Shown piece after piece: positions 54,150 through 64,000 of a stretch of 64,000 bases of DNA. Position 1 is the first letter of the stretch, and each line of letters opens with the position of its first letter. Position numbers and translations under genes: made by a program. The DNA comes from Numenius arquata (lineage: Eukaryota > Chordata > Aves > Charadriiformes > Scolopacidae): the NCBI RefSeq assembly GCF_964106895.1, contig NC_133615.1, positions 28,475,628 to 28,539,627 of the forward strand, written 5' to 3'. Under the pieces are notes generated by a model. The model did not search any database, was not told the DNA's origin, and saw only the letters and a list, made by a program, of their open reading frames with translations.

Positions 54150-55665
54150 TTTTGTAATGTATGAACAGTCAGTAACTAACAACTATGCTAAACAGTTACT
54201 ATTAAATATTTCACATCTGTGGAACCTCAGAATATTCAAAGAATTGGCTCAGAAATTTGCCGAACCATTAAAGTTCATTTTAGAAATTTTAGAAATTTCT
54301 GGAAAATTAGAAAACCTTCAATGTATTCCAGAAAAATAAATAAATTCTTAATTTTAAAGGATGTAAACTAGATGACCTGGTAAACTTAGTCAATCTTTCA
54401 TAAGCGTAAGTAAAATTATGAAAAGTTTTATATGAGATGATATGGCAAAGAATTAAAACGTATACAATTAATGTCAATCATCATGGTTTCATGGAAAATA
54501 GCATCTATCAAATAAACCTGATTGCATGAAATTGCAAGTTTGATTAATAAAGTAATTTTTTATAGAGTATACTTAAACTTTTCTAGCATATTTGAGAGAG
54601 CCCTTATTTATAGAAATGAAAGCAACCCATGTATCAAACTTCTTAAAAATTGTATAATAGATCACCAAAAAATTGTAAATTGTGACTTACAGTATTGAGG
54701 AGTTTCTAGTAGGCTCCTCCAGGAGCATGCTGAAAGCTCTGTGCTATTCAGTTTCTCTAACATTACCTGGAAGACATCTAAAATAATTACTGGTAAAATT
54801 TGCCAATCCTACACAAATGGTGAAGTGGTAAATAATGATAGAAGTAAGTCATGTTGACCTGGGTCACTGCATAGGCTGGACTCAGTTAAAGAGTGTTCAT
54901 TTTAATCCAACCAAATGCAAAATTAAGTATCCAGAGGAAAAAGCGAGTCACTCATAAAAAGGGGAAATCTTCACTAGATAACAGTGCTTCTAAGAACATG
55001 GATGTCATGATAACAGGCAAATACATGAGCTCTCAGCATTATATTGAAATACTGAAAGTCACAAGACTTTCAATACAGTCTTGGGATGAAGCCAGTCACA
55101 GAGACTTCCTCTATAAGTAGGAAGGCAATGTTACCTCTGAGTATGGCTCAGGAAAGATCCTTACTGGAATTCTGCAATTAGTTCTGTTGATTTCTCTACA
55201 AAAAATAAGTTTTAAGAATTATTCAGAAATACAAGAATAATTCTAAGTCTGAAAAAGTAATGAAAGTTGCCACAGTTTATTGAGGAGAAGGTTAAACAGT
55301 CTTCTGACCATAGTCTATAAATAATTTCTGATAAAATGTGGTTTTTTAATATAGAAAAGTTTGATGATTTCTTCTGAATGGAAGCACAGGTTTGACAAAT
55401 TTAAAATGGAAATAAGACACTGAGTCTGCATTTTTTAAATAGTGAAGGTAATTAACTATTTTGGAACATTTTGTTTAGCAATAGGGGTGGAGCACCTATT
55501 ACATGAAATCTCGATGAAGAGATTTTCTAAAAGGTATGCTATGATTCTAGCAGAAAGTTTGAACCTGTCACATGAGCTGAGGTATCTCAGAATTCAGTCC
55601 AAAGGATCAGAATGGTCCCTTCTGATACTGCATATCTGTCTGTCTGTCCATTATTCATTTCACAT
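54150..55665 (+). mobile_element. Ancient, strongly decayed CR1-like LINE fragment
   Basis: Scattered conceptual matches in CR1 order: HHGFMENSIYQINLI (54476-54525) like the SQHGF-TNLI motif; a KFANPTQ segment near 54795 like FADDTKL; VHFNPTKCKIKYPE near 54900-54940 like the FN-KCKVLHLG motif; and an AATGGTCCCTTCTG 3' UTR-type block near 55610. Frames are broken throughout, and the sequence is A/T-rich and far more diverged than the other CR1 copies. This is an old insertion of a deep CR1 lineage; limits are approximate. Confidence 0.55.
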
Positions 55666-58600
55666 TTCAGATATTTAGAAAATCAGTTCTTGCCTACTAA
55701 TCTGTCATGGACTGTGGTAACAGTCATAATAGAGGGGACAACTGATGTTAATGCCTTATAATAAATGGCCCCAAACTGTGAGCTGCAGACCACTGAGACA
55801 GCTGACTGGTACCCGTTCTTTATCTTGCTTCCAGCTGAGAGAAACTGAACAGATGGGAAGGGGAGATTGGATATTCTCCAGATACTGCCTCAAAGAAGCA
55901 GTATCTTTTCTGAAGAAGGTTAAGGGCTGCAGGTGCTGACCCTGAATATGGTGATTCAAACCAAAAAGGAATTTTCTTCCTATGATTCTTCTCTTTCACA
56001 GTCTGTTTTGATTTTTTTTTCGTATAGAAATTACTGTCATGACTCACATTGAAAGCACAAGGTTAATATTCAAGATTAGACTAGAATTTGTACAGTTTAA
56101 ATTACTACATGGTCAGATCTGGGGTTTTGACTCATACATACATCTGGAACCAGGGCTCCTAATCAGGACCAACTTTTAGAATAAAATAAAAAAACAAGAA
56201 TAAGCAAAAATCTGATACAGAAAACCACAACAGATTTCTCATCCTAAGAATGGAGCTAACTCTAAAAACTTCTCTTTTTCCTAAAAACAGAGCTTGTCTA
56301 AAGAATGAGCAACTATTTGTCTGATGCTGTGGACTGTGGGTTTACCCATTCTGCGAAGTAGGAGTTGAAGTCATTCAATGAATGGATGGAAGAAGTGAAG
56401 GATTCAGGCTTCAGCCATTCTTTGGAGGCCCCATGAATTAAATATTGGACCAGTATATACACGTCTGCTGTGAACAAGAAGCATTGCGGTTCTTCTAAAA
56501 CAAGAATAATGTTCCAACCCAGCTGATGATGATCTTCCTCAGAAGGAACAAACTAGCTAGTGAGGAATCATCCATAGAATAAGTGAATGGTATTTGGTCT
56601 TTTTTTGAATGATGATTAGAACTGAAGCAATTTCCTAACTGCTTTCAGAAATGGAAGGAACTCTTCTTGACTTGCTTTCTGAGCCTTCCTTGTAAATGTT
56701 TGATTTCATGATGTATGGGGTTTATGGGGAAAGTAAACAGATGGAAAAAGCAGATGAACTTTTGAGGAGACAAGTTCTTCTGCCAGTGTAAAACCAGAAG
56801 CAAAGAATGAGCTTAGTGTAGGTTTTACACAAATTATGAGTGGGATCTAAGTAGGTGCTCAGTTAAAGATGCACTGAGAGTGTTGCTGAATCACGATGAA
56901 GGTTGTTTTAACATTTGTTTTGTTGGAGTTGTACAATATAAACAAGATGGAAATAACTACTGAAGCTTCCACCAGCCATATCACAATCCATTTCTTATCT
57001 TAATCTTAATTTCTTTGCTCCCAAATTCTCTCTTGGATCCCACTCAATTTGTGGGTTCTTGGTAAAGAAGCCGTGTATGAACACTGAAATCACCAGTCAT
57101 CCTTCTTGGTCTATAAGAGCCAAGCATCATAAAATGCGACCTTCCTTTTGATAATATGTCATAGTGGGGAAGTGAATTCCTTCCTGGGCTAATCAAAAAA
57201 AAAAAGGAAAACTGATCAGGAAGGTGCACTGTGAATTGTACTAGTGACTACTGACTATTTTTAATCAGTTCTCTCATGTCCCAGGGAGTCTCTGAAATAG
57301 ATCCATTCTTGGTGTGGCAACGTACAGAATCTCCCCACCTTGCTCCTGCTGATCATTACTTAGATGGACAACTAACCGTCTCTCCTCTTTATGTCGTTGC
57401 ACACCTGATACCTCATTATGGATAGGTTGGGGCAACCCAATAGGTATAGAAAGACTTGAAGCTTCTCTTGTGGGACAGTCTGGAAGTTTCTGTTCATAAG
57501 CCAGAAGTAGCGATGAATAGTTTTTGGCCATGCTTTTCAAACCAATACTTTACTTTCTATGGAGGCCACTGTGTGTTAACCAGCTAACAAAACTAAAAGT
57601 GAAATCAACAGGAAAAAACCCTCCTCATACACAGTGAGTCATTTGGAAAAAAAAAAAAGAAAAGAGAAAATCTCTTAATATCTACACCAGGAGATTGTGA
57701 ACTGGCACTGAACTGTACTGGGTACCAAGAGGAGAAAGGAAAGAGTTATACAAGTATATTTTAAGCTAGAAGATAACATACTGTTCCAGATCCAACCAGC
57801 TGTTACATCTGTAGTCCTTTCAGTGTCAATGTAAGACCTCTGTGTTTTCAACTACCCACAATGGACAGGGAAATGATCAGCTGGCTTCTTTTGTCATCAA
57901 CATCAATAGGAATGAAACAACTTCATATTATAGCGTAGATGCTGATAAATTCCTGTGGGTCTGCCAGCAGAGCATTCACCATTAATGGGCTTCAAAAGAG
58001 TATCCTGAATCCTGGAGAACTTTGTGAAGAGCATTCTGTAGTCCCTCAGAAGAGTTACATTCAGTATATGGGACTTGAATCATATCATAGATTGACTAAA
58101 GCCTGATCTAATTCTGGCTTCTGGGGCCCCTGCCCAATGAGCCGTCTGAACTCTTGATCGACCCTTCGGTGGGAGATGGAAAAACATGCTTATATTTTAA
58201 TTACTGAAATAAGGGGAGTAGAAATATAGCTGGAAAACCCATTGATGAAAATGCCTTTGATTAGAAAACCTGAGAAAGGCAGGATGGTTATTGATAATTT
58301 GGGCAGGGATCTTAATTTGAAAGGATGGGGCAAAAATGAGTTGTCCCTAGAAGTGGCTTGTGCATTGACTCCTAAAATCAAGTAGCAAAAATTCTTCTCT
58401 CATAAACATTTCTAAAAGCCCAATAACACAATAATCCTTCTGGAGCCTGTTCAGCCATGTCAGGAGATGCACAATGACCAGGGTAAATACTTTACAATTT
58501 CTGGAAGCTCTTCTAGAGAAGGATTTTAAAGGGTCATTAGAGACCAATCTTTAGAACAATCATATAATTTCAGCTTTAAATGGTCAGAACACAATCAGAT

Positions 58601-58830
58601 TTATAGGTCATGCTGCCAAAAAGGGAGAAAATCTGATGCCTGTGAAGTAGACAAAAACAGCAGCTGCTCTTAGATGTTAGATGCACCTTTTCCCTTTTAT
58701 AACGATAAACATGCCTGGCTACATATCAAAGGGACTGAAGCTCAACCGTTGAAAGGGGCATAGTCCCACTGTCTCTAGGTTTTCCATGGGTTACATCACT
58801 GATGATCTCATTAGAGATGTGCCCTGGCCT
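55666..58830. other. Non-coding stretch, possibly with unrecognised old repeats
   Basis: Several short open frames on both strands (for example 57274-57540 minus) have no motif I recognise. No exon of the CELF gene was found. Confidence 0.45.
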
Positions 58831-58832
58831 GC

Positions 58833-59215
58833 AAGGAAGGCCAACGGCATCCTGAGCTCTATTAACAAGAGCACAGTTGGTCAATTAGGGAAGTGATTAT
58901 CCTTCTCTACTCACCACTCATTAGACCACACCCAGACATTTAGTTTTGAGCACCCCCTCCCACCAACATAGGAAAGAGTGATAAAGTGGAATGATTTCAG
59001 GATATGGCCATCAGGATGGACAAGGGCTGGAGCACTTGCCCTGGGAGAGCAAGATGACAGAGAGTCTCTTCACGGCGGTGCATAGTGGGAGAATGAGACA
59101 CAAGGGGCATAAATTGAAGCAAGAGGTCTAGACTGGATATAGGGAAAAGCTTTTTCATCTTGAAGGCCAGCAAGCATTGGAGCAAGTTGCCTAAATTCAA
59201 ACCACATATTCAGTG
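58833..59215 (+). mobile_element. Old CR1 LINE fragment, plus strand
   Basis: AAGGCCAACGGCATCCTGAG (KANGIL), GAAGTGATTATCCTTCTCTACTC (VILLYS, given here only as a location near 58890-58912), then blocks matching the ORF2 tail up to GGATATAGGGAAAAGCTTTT (LDIGKSFF) and AGCAAGCATTGGAGCAAGTTGCC. Many substitutions and indels break the frame and there is no 3' terminal repeat. Older than the CR1 copies between 14 and 51 kb. Confidence 0.8.
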
Positions 59216-60160
59216 GTTTTGATTGTTTTTAAGAATTTGCAGACATATTTGCTATTGCAGAAATATATATATAAATACATATATAATGTACATACCTCTA
59301 CATACGGAACATATTACAGATCAAGACTGGAGAGAGTGGAGATGAGGTTGAATTTGGTTGGGGATTTGAGATAGATGAAACTAGGAATGGTTAAGAAAGG
59401 TATACCTATATTTATGAGGATCTGCAAGTTGTTACCCTGATGACAACCTCTGAAGATGTCAATATATGCTATCTGAAGATGTTCATCTCATCTGGGGATT
59501 TTTTTTAATTTTGCTTTGCTTACTTGAAAAGGGAAGATATCACACGCACCAATACATTAAGACAATGATAAGGTGGCAAAATGAAGCACTTGAGTTAGAA
59601 ATGCAAGAAATGATGTTACCTATAAAATTTTAATTCTATATTGTTTTGTATATGCATTAAAGCATTGTTTCTAACCACGCATTTCTCTATTTTTCTTCCT
59701 CATGGCATTCTTGTTTTAATTACTGTAGAGACTGAATAACATAACAGGGTGAGGAAAATGGCAATGTATCAGACTCATTACTGCAAGTGTTGGAATGTAG
59801 GCAGTAAATAAGGCAGGAAAAGGATGGTTTTGTAGTCGTATAACCAAATGCTGACTTGGAGAACTCGAATTGATCTCTATTTCTGCCACAACATCCCGGT
59901 TACACTGAGTAAATCATATATAACAAAAATCCTTTAATAAGATCTCCTAGGCTACTTTTTTACTAGTAAATAAAACAGGGCAGGCTCTGAGTGCAAATGA
60001 CACATCATGGCTTGTATCTATGTGACTAAAAACACCTCTCAAAAGAGAGTGGTCTTGTCTATACTGCTGTCTGAGGACAGTCCCTGGCCCTTGTCACCGC
60101 TGAGCCAAGCTCAAGCAATGTTCAGCAGTGAGTTAATTGTCATGGCCCAAATAGATATAC
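59216..60160. other. Non-coding stretch
   Basis: A/T-rich with a TATA-type run near 59262-59287. No gene or repeat edge until the LTR at 60161. Confidence 0.5.
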
Positions 60161-60553
60161 TGTCCTGGATCCGGCAGGGATAGGGTTAATTTTCCCTAGG
60201 CTCTGACAGGGACACAGGTATTCCATGCCATGTGACACCATGCTCAGTCTATAGCAGGGAGCTGGCCAAGGGAGGGAGCAGGAAGTCACCGCTTGGGAGC
60301 GGGCTGGGGCATCCCGGGTCAGGTCGGTGAGTGGTGGTACAATAATCATGTTTGTACAGTACTCTATCAGTGTTGTTGTTGTTGTTTTCTTGTTCCCTTT
60401 GCTGTTCTGTTAAACTGCCTTTGTCTCAAACCACAAGTTTTGCCTTTTTCTTCCGATTCTCCCCTCACGGCTGTGCTGGGGGGGGGGAGGGGGCGGTCCG
60501 AGAGAGCAGCTGCCACGTGGTTCTTTGTTGCTGTCTGAGGCTAAACCAGGGCA
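60161..60553 (+). repeat. 5' LTR of ERV-C
   Basis: Starts TGTCCTGGATCCGGCAGG and ends CTAAACCAGGGCA, eight bases before the primer site. It includes a (GTT)n patch near 60371-60385 and a G-rich run at 60478-60497. The first eight bases equal those of the 38774 LTR, but the rest is different and shorter. No clear TATA box was seen. Confidence 0.85.
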
Positions 60554-60561
60554 GTCCTTTT

Positions 60562-60579
60562 TGGCGCTCAACGTGGGGC
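60562..60579 (+). promoter_or_regulatory. Primer binding site, tRNA-Lys(1,2) type
   Basis: TGGCGCTCAACGTGGGGC differs at one position (T for C) from the standard site complementary to tRNA-Lys(1,2). It differs from the Lys3-type site of ERV-A, so the two proviruses come from different lineages. Confidence 0.85.
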
Positions 60580-60948
60580 TCGAAGGACTGAGATAACGAC
60601 ACATTTGACTAGAGCTTGTTAAAATGAATTTGTTGTGTGCATTTATTATATTAGTTACATAGGCACCGGTCACCATGTTGCTTTGGTTGTTCTCGTGGCT
60701 GTGCTGTGTAAAGTCTTACATGGTTTATGTACTCCCCACGATGCTGTTTGTCACCTCTGGGAGCAGGATCAAGATTACCATTTTGCTGTCCTGTGTAATA
60801 TCAATTTATGATATGATAGCATCACTGTTCAGATGGTTATGTTGAGGTGTTTATGGGGGAAACAGGAGGGTATACTTTTCCCCAACTCTTTAACATCCCT
60901 TTTCTCCTTCGGGCCAGATATGACAGCTTTTGAGAATTTTGAATATCC

Positions 60949-62361
60949 TTGGGATGCTCAAACCAGTATGTTCCTATGTTATGTCTCCTGAATGTGTTCC
61001 AGGTCTTGTTTAGGGTTAAACAACTATTTCAGACTACCACCCAGAGATCTGCCCTGAGGCTGAATAGTCATGGGTGGCATGGCATGTGGGAGAATATGGG
61101 CAGGTACCTAGAGAGCTTCTCACCTCCAATGGTTTGGGATTTCACCCCCAAACAACTACAGGACCCTGATAAAGTGATAGAATTTCTGAAAGAATATACT
61201 CCAACCCCAGTGGTAGGCACTGCAGCTACTCAAACCCCGGTGACAGGCACTGCAGCTGAACCAGAAATCCAACCTGTGCCCGTATCAGTTACCCCTATAC
61301 ACAAGGAGAAACACACCAAGAAATCAGTTCCCTTAGTAAGGGATGACAATGAACCAGGGCCCTCACAGGAGGAAGAGGCAGAACCAGAGATAATCACTCG
61401 ATCCCTGTCCCTGAGCGAGCTGTGGGACATGCGAAAAGATTTCAGCTGACTTCCAGGCGAGCACATTGTCACCTAGCTGTTCTGATGCTGGGATAACGCA
61501 GCCAGTAGCCTGGAATTAGAGGGTAGGGAAGCCAGGCAGCTGGGATCCCTCTCTAGGGAAGGGGGCATTGACAAGGCAATTGGGAAAAAGACACAAGCCC
61601 TCAGCCTCTGGAGGCGACTCCTGTCAGGCGTGAGGGAAAGATACCCCTTCAGTGAAGATGGTGTATGTCATCCAAGCAAGTGGACCACCATGGAGAGAGG
61701 TATCCAGTACCTGAGATAATTAGCTGTGCAGGAGATGATTTATTATGACCTGGACAATGCATAGTTGCCAACAGATCCCGATGAGGTCCAATGCACAAGG
61801 CCCACGTGGCACAAGTCTGTACAGAGCGCACTGTTGTACTACGCCAACTGATTGGCAGTAATGGAATGGAAAGGCAAAGAAGGACCAACAGTGGATGAGG
61901 TGGCTCCCCGACTCCAGCGATACAAAGAAAGTGTCTCTTCCCCTATCGTCTCGGCTGTTGAGAAACTGTCCCGGAAGGTCCAGCAACTTGAAGAGAATAT
62001 GTCCTACTCCCCACCTATACGGGCCAGTATCTCAGATAATAGGAGCAGGCGTTTCTCCACTCAAGAGAGAAGATACAGAGGGTACACACCATGAGGCACC
62101 CTGTGGTTCTGCCTGCATGACCACGGAGAGGACATGAGGAAGTGGGATGGACAACCTACTTGGATCCTACAGGCATGGGTACAGGAGTTGCAAGACAGAA
62201 CAACCACAAAAGGGGATCCCTCCAGGAAAAGTGCCGCCCCAGTTTCCAGCAGGCAGTTCCCCAGACAGAGTAGAAGGCCTGATCTTACTTCCGATCCCCT
62301 TGAAGGGACTTCTATGTCGTTTCTGCAAGAAGTGAGTAACGGATACTATGACCAGGATTAG
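60949..62361 (+). pseudogene. gag: gag remnant of ERV-C
   Basis: The first open part (60949-61449) includes a repetitive threonine/proline segment (VGTAATQTP, VTGTAAEPE) and an acidic stretch (PGPSQEEEAEPE). The capsid-like part is broken by in-frame stops at 61447, 61717, 61762 and 61849 but stays readable in the same frame, with YYDLDNA near 61745 and PTDPDEVQCTRPTW after it. A coiled-coil-like helix (VSAVEKLSRKVQQLEENM) follows near 61950-62005. The final open part ends at TAG 62359-62361, perhaps the original gag stop, with protease downstream in the same frame. No complete CCHC zinc knuckle is visible. Structural protein origin is inferred from position and similarity to ERV-L gag. Confidence 0.75.
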
Positions 62362-62439
62362 AGGGGCCCTGCCTCCAGCCAGGTGGGGGAAAGGGACAAC
62401 CGGGTTGATTGGACGGTGTGGATTTGATGGCCTGGCCCA

Positions 62440-62850
62440 TCAGACCCACAGGAGTATAAGGCTGTAGTGGACACAGGCGCACTGTGTACCCTAATACCAT
62501 CAAGCTATAGAGGGACAGAACCCATTTGTATTTCTGGAGTGACAGGGGGATCCCAAGAGCTGACTGTACTGGAAGCTGAAGTGAGCCTAACTGGGAATGA
62601 GTGGCAAAAGCATCCCATTGTGACTGGCCCAGAGGCTCCATGCATCCTTGGTACGGATTACCTCAGGAGAGGGTATTTTAAGGACCCCAAAGGGTACCGG
62701 TGGGCTTTTGACATAGCTGCCTTGGAGATGGAGGAAGTTAAACAGTTGTCTACCTTGCCTGGTGCCTCGGAAGACCCTTCTGTTGTGGGGTTGTTGAGGG
62801 TCGAAGAACAACAGGTGCTGATCACTGCCACAATGGTGCATTGGTGGTAA
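62440..62850 (+). pseudogene. pro: Retroviral aspartic protease of ERV-C
   Basis: VVDTGALCTLIP carries the D-T-G-A catalytic triad of retroviral proteases (62467-62478). The second conserved element is ILGTDYLRRGYFKD near 62645-62690, equivalent to the flap-distal ILGxDxL motif. The frame is open from 62428 to the stop at 62848 and in phase with gag upstream. A TGA at 62425 lies between it and gag. The enzyme would cut Gag-Pol; by itself this domain looks structurally complete, but it has no intact precursor. Confidence 0.85.
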
Positions 62851-62967
62851 TATTGCAGTAACTGAGACTCTCTGATCCCCATCCATAAGCTGATTCATTA
62901 ACTAGAGATTCAAGGAGTGATCAGCAAGACTCTTTGACCCTTTAACAGTCCCATATGACCGGTGTGA

Positions 62968-63462
62968 AAAACTAATGGAGAGTAGAGGCTGACAGTGGAC
63001 TATCGTGGCCTGAATGAAGTCACACCACCGCTGAGTGCTGCTGTGCCGGACACGTTAGAACTTCAATACAAACTGGAGTCCAAGGCAGCCAAGTAGTATG
63101 CCACAATTGATATCGCTAATGCATTCTTCCCAATCCCTGTGGCAGCAGAGTGCAGGCCACAGTTTGCTTTCACTTGGAGGGGCATCCAGTACACCTGGAA
63201 TCGATGATTGCCCCAGGGGTGGAAACACAGCCCCACCATTTGCCATGGACTGATCCAGACTGCACTGGAACAGGGTGAAGCTCAGGAACATCTACAATAC
63301 ATTGATGACATCATCGTATGGGGCAACACAGCAGAAGAAGTTTTTGAGAAAGGGAATAAAATAATTCGAATCGTTCTGAAAGCTGGTTTTGCCATAAGAC
63401 AAAGTAAGGTCAAGGGACCTGCGCAGGAGATCCAGATTTTAGGAATAAAATGGCAAGAGTGA
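62968..63462 (+). pseudogene. pol: Reverse transcriptase (fingers/palm) of ERV-C
   Basis: LTVDYRGLNEVTPPLSAAVP, then ATIDIANAFFPIPV with the first catalytic aspartate, FAFTWRGIQYTWN, LPQGWKHSPTICHGLIQ, and YIDDIIVWG with the catalytic D-D pair near 63301-63312. LKAGFAIRQSK and IQILGIKWQE follow. Stops at 62983 (TAG), 63094 (TAG), 63205 (TGA) and 63460 (TGA) interrupt it without any change of frame. Further stops upstream at 62863, 62899, 62935, 62956 and 62965 separate it from protease. It is inactive. Confidence 0.9.
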
Positions 63463-63471
63463 TGCCATTAG

Positions 63472-64000
63472 ATCCCAATGGATGTGATCAACAAAATAGC
63501 AGCTATGTCTCCACCAACTAGTAAAAAGGAAGCACAAGCTTTCCTGGGCATTGTGGGTTTTTGGAGGATGCATATCCCAGATTACAGTCTGATTGTGAGC
63601 CCTCTGTATCAAGTAACCCGGAAGAAGAACGATTTTAAATGGAATCCTGAGCAGCAACAAGCTTTTGAACAAATTAAACAGGAAATAGTCCATGCAGTAG
63701 CCCTGAGGCCAGTCCGGGAGGGACAAGATGTTAAAAACGTGCTTTACACCGCAGCCAGGGAGAACGGCCCTACCTGGAGCCTCTGGCAGAAAGCAGCAGG
63801 GGAGACTCGAGGTCGACCCCTAGGGTTTTGGAGTCAGGGATACAGAGGATCCGAAGCCTGCTATACCCCAATAGAAAAGGAGATATTGGAAGCATATGAA
63901 GCAGTTCAAGCTGCTTCGGAAGTGGTTGGTACAGAAGCACAGCTCCTCTTAGCACCTTGACTGCTAGTGCTGGGCTGGATGTTCAAAGAAAGGGTCCCTG
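63472..64000 (+). pseudogene. pol: Reverse transcriptase thumb/connection and RNase H start of ERV-C
   Basis: Open from 63472 to a TGA at 63958 and in phase with the preceding part. The thumb motif is SKKEAQAFLGIVGFWRMHIP followed by DYSLIVSPLYQVTRKK; FKWNPEQQQAFEQIKQEI follows. The RNase H-like region starts at about 63730 (TAARENGPTWSLWQK, GFWSQGYRGSEACYTPIEKE with the catalytic-type glutamate). The expected first RNase H aspartate is not obvious (YTAARENG). The window ends within this domain. Confidence 0.88.

Larger units (their letters stand above)
60161..64000 (+). mobile_element. ERV-L-like endogenous retrovirus (ERV-C), 5' part, runs off the window
   Basis: A 5' LTR, a tRNA-Lys(1,2)-type primer site, then gag, protease, reverse transcriptase and the start of RNase H in order. 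The recognisable coding blocks at 60949, 61852, 62467, 63208 and 63478 all lie in the same reading frame, broken by stop codons only. The pol motifs (YIDDIIVWG, FLGIVGFWRMHIPDYS, LYQVTRKKNDFKW) resemble class III ERV-L-type elements. The stops mark it as old and inactive. Integrase, any env and the 3' LTR lie beyond 64000. Confidence 0.92.

Noticed and set aside
57274..57540. 88-codon minus-strand open frame, perhaps an old coding or transposon remnant
   Set aside because: No domain motif recognised and neighbouring frames do not extend it; a translated homology search would be needed.
42474..64000. Preceding CELF exon within the window
   Set aside because: No minus-strand frame with the expected first half of the third RNA recognition motif was seen; it is assumed to lie outside.

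Overview
The window looks like a piece of a bird genome, probably non-coding DNA downstream of and within the 3' end of a neuronal RNA-binding protein gene, heavily colonised by retroelements. The evidence for a bird is the dominance of CR1 LINEs with the ATTCTGTG/ATTCTATG-type 3' terminal repeats, several avian-type endogenous retroviruses (ERVs) and solo LTRs, and one vertebrate exon. The species cannot be named from this sequence. Several young CR1 copies argue for a lineage with recent CR1 activity.

Host gene: the only host coding sequence I can support is the 42-codon terminal exon of a CELF-family (CELF3-6 group, most like CELF4) RNA-binding protein on the minus strand at 42346-42473. 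It has a clean splice acceptor, and the rest of the gene must lie at higher coordinates, probably beyond the window. The sequence above 42473 is then likely the last intron, and the sequence below 42346 is 3' UTR and intergenic DNA.

CR1 layer (about a fifth of the window): fragments lie at 4.8-5.3 kb, 14.1-14.3 kb, 17.6-18.9 kb (internally deleted), 18.9-20.8 kb (opposite strand, split by a solo LTR), 28.8-29.4 kb (carrying a 49-bp tip of another CR1), 35.3-35.5 kb, and decayed copies at 54.2-55.7 kb and 58.8-59.2 kb. A full-length copy at 30.27-34.91 kb has both ORFs open. A second full-length copy at 45.68-51.05 kb is split by a nested 768-bp CR1 on the other strand; subtracting that insertion leaves its ORF2 register continuous. 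All three copies that retain the junction keep a 2-nt gap between the ORF1 stop and the ORF2 start.

LTR layer: (a) 9.34-12.67 kb is a complete but pol-less provirus with 368-bp LTRs differing at one base, a 6-bp target duplication, a tRNA-Lys-type primer site, a gag with a triplicated 78-bp unit, and a broken alpharetrovirus-like env. (b) Two solo LTRs of one family lie at 5976-6736 (5-bp duplication GGGGT) and 38774-39495. (c) A different solo LTR at 19111-19834 (5-bp duplication GTCAA) sits inside a CR1. (d) 60161 to the window end is the 5' part of an ERV-L-like provirus with a tRNA-Lys(1,2)-type primer site; its gag-pro-pol stays in one reading frame but carries many stop codons.

The remaining 60% or so shows no gene, RNA gene or recognisable repeat apart from simple repeats. 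No CRISPR, operon or bacterial feature is present.
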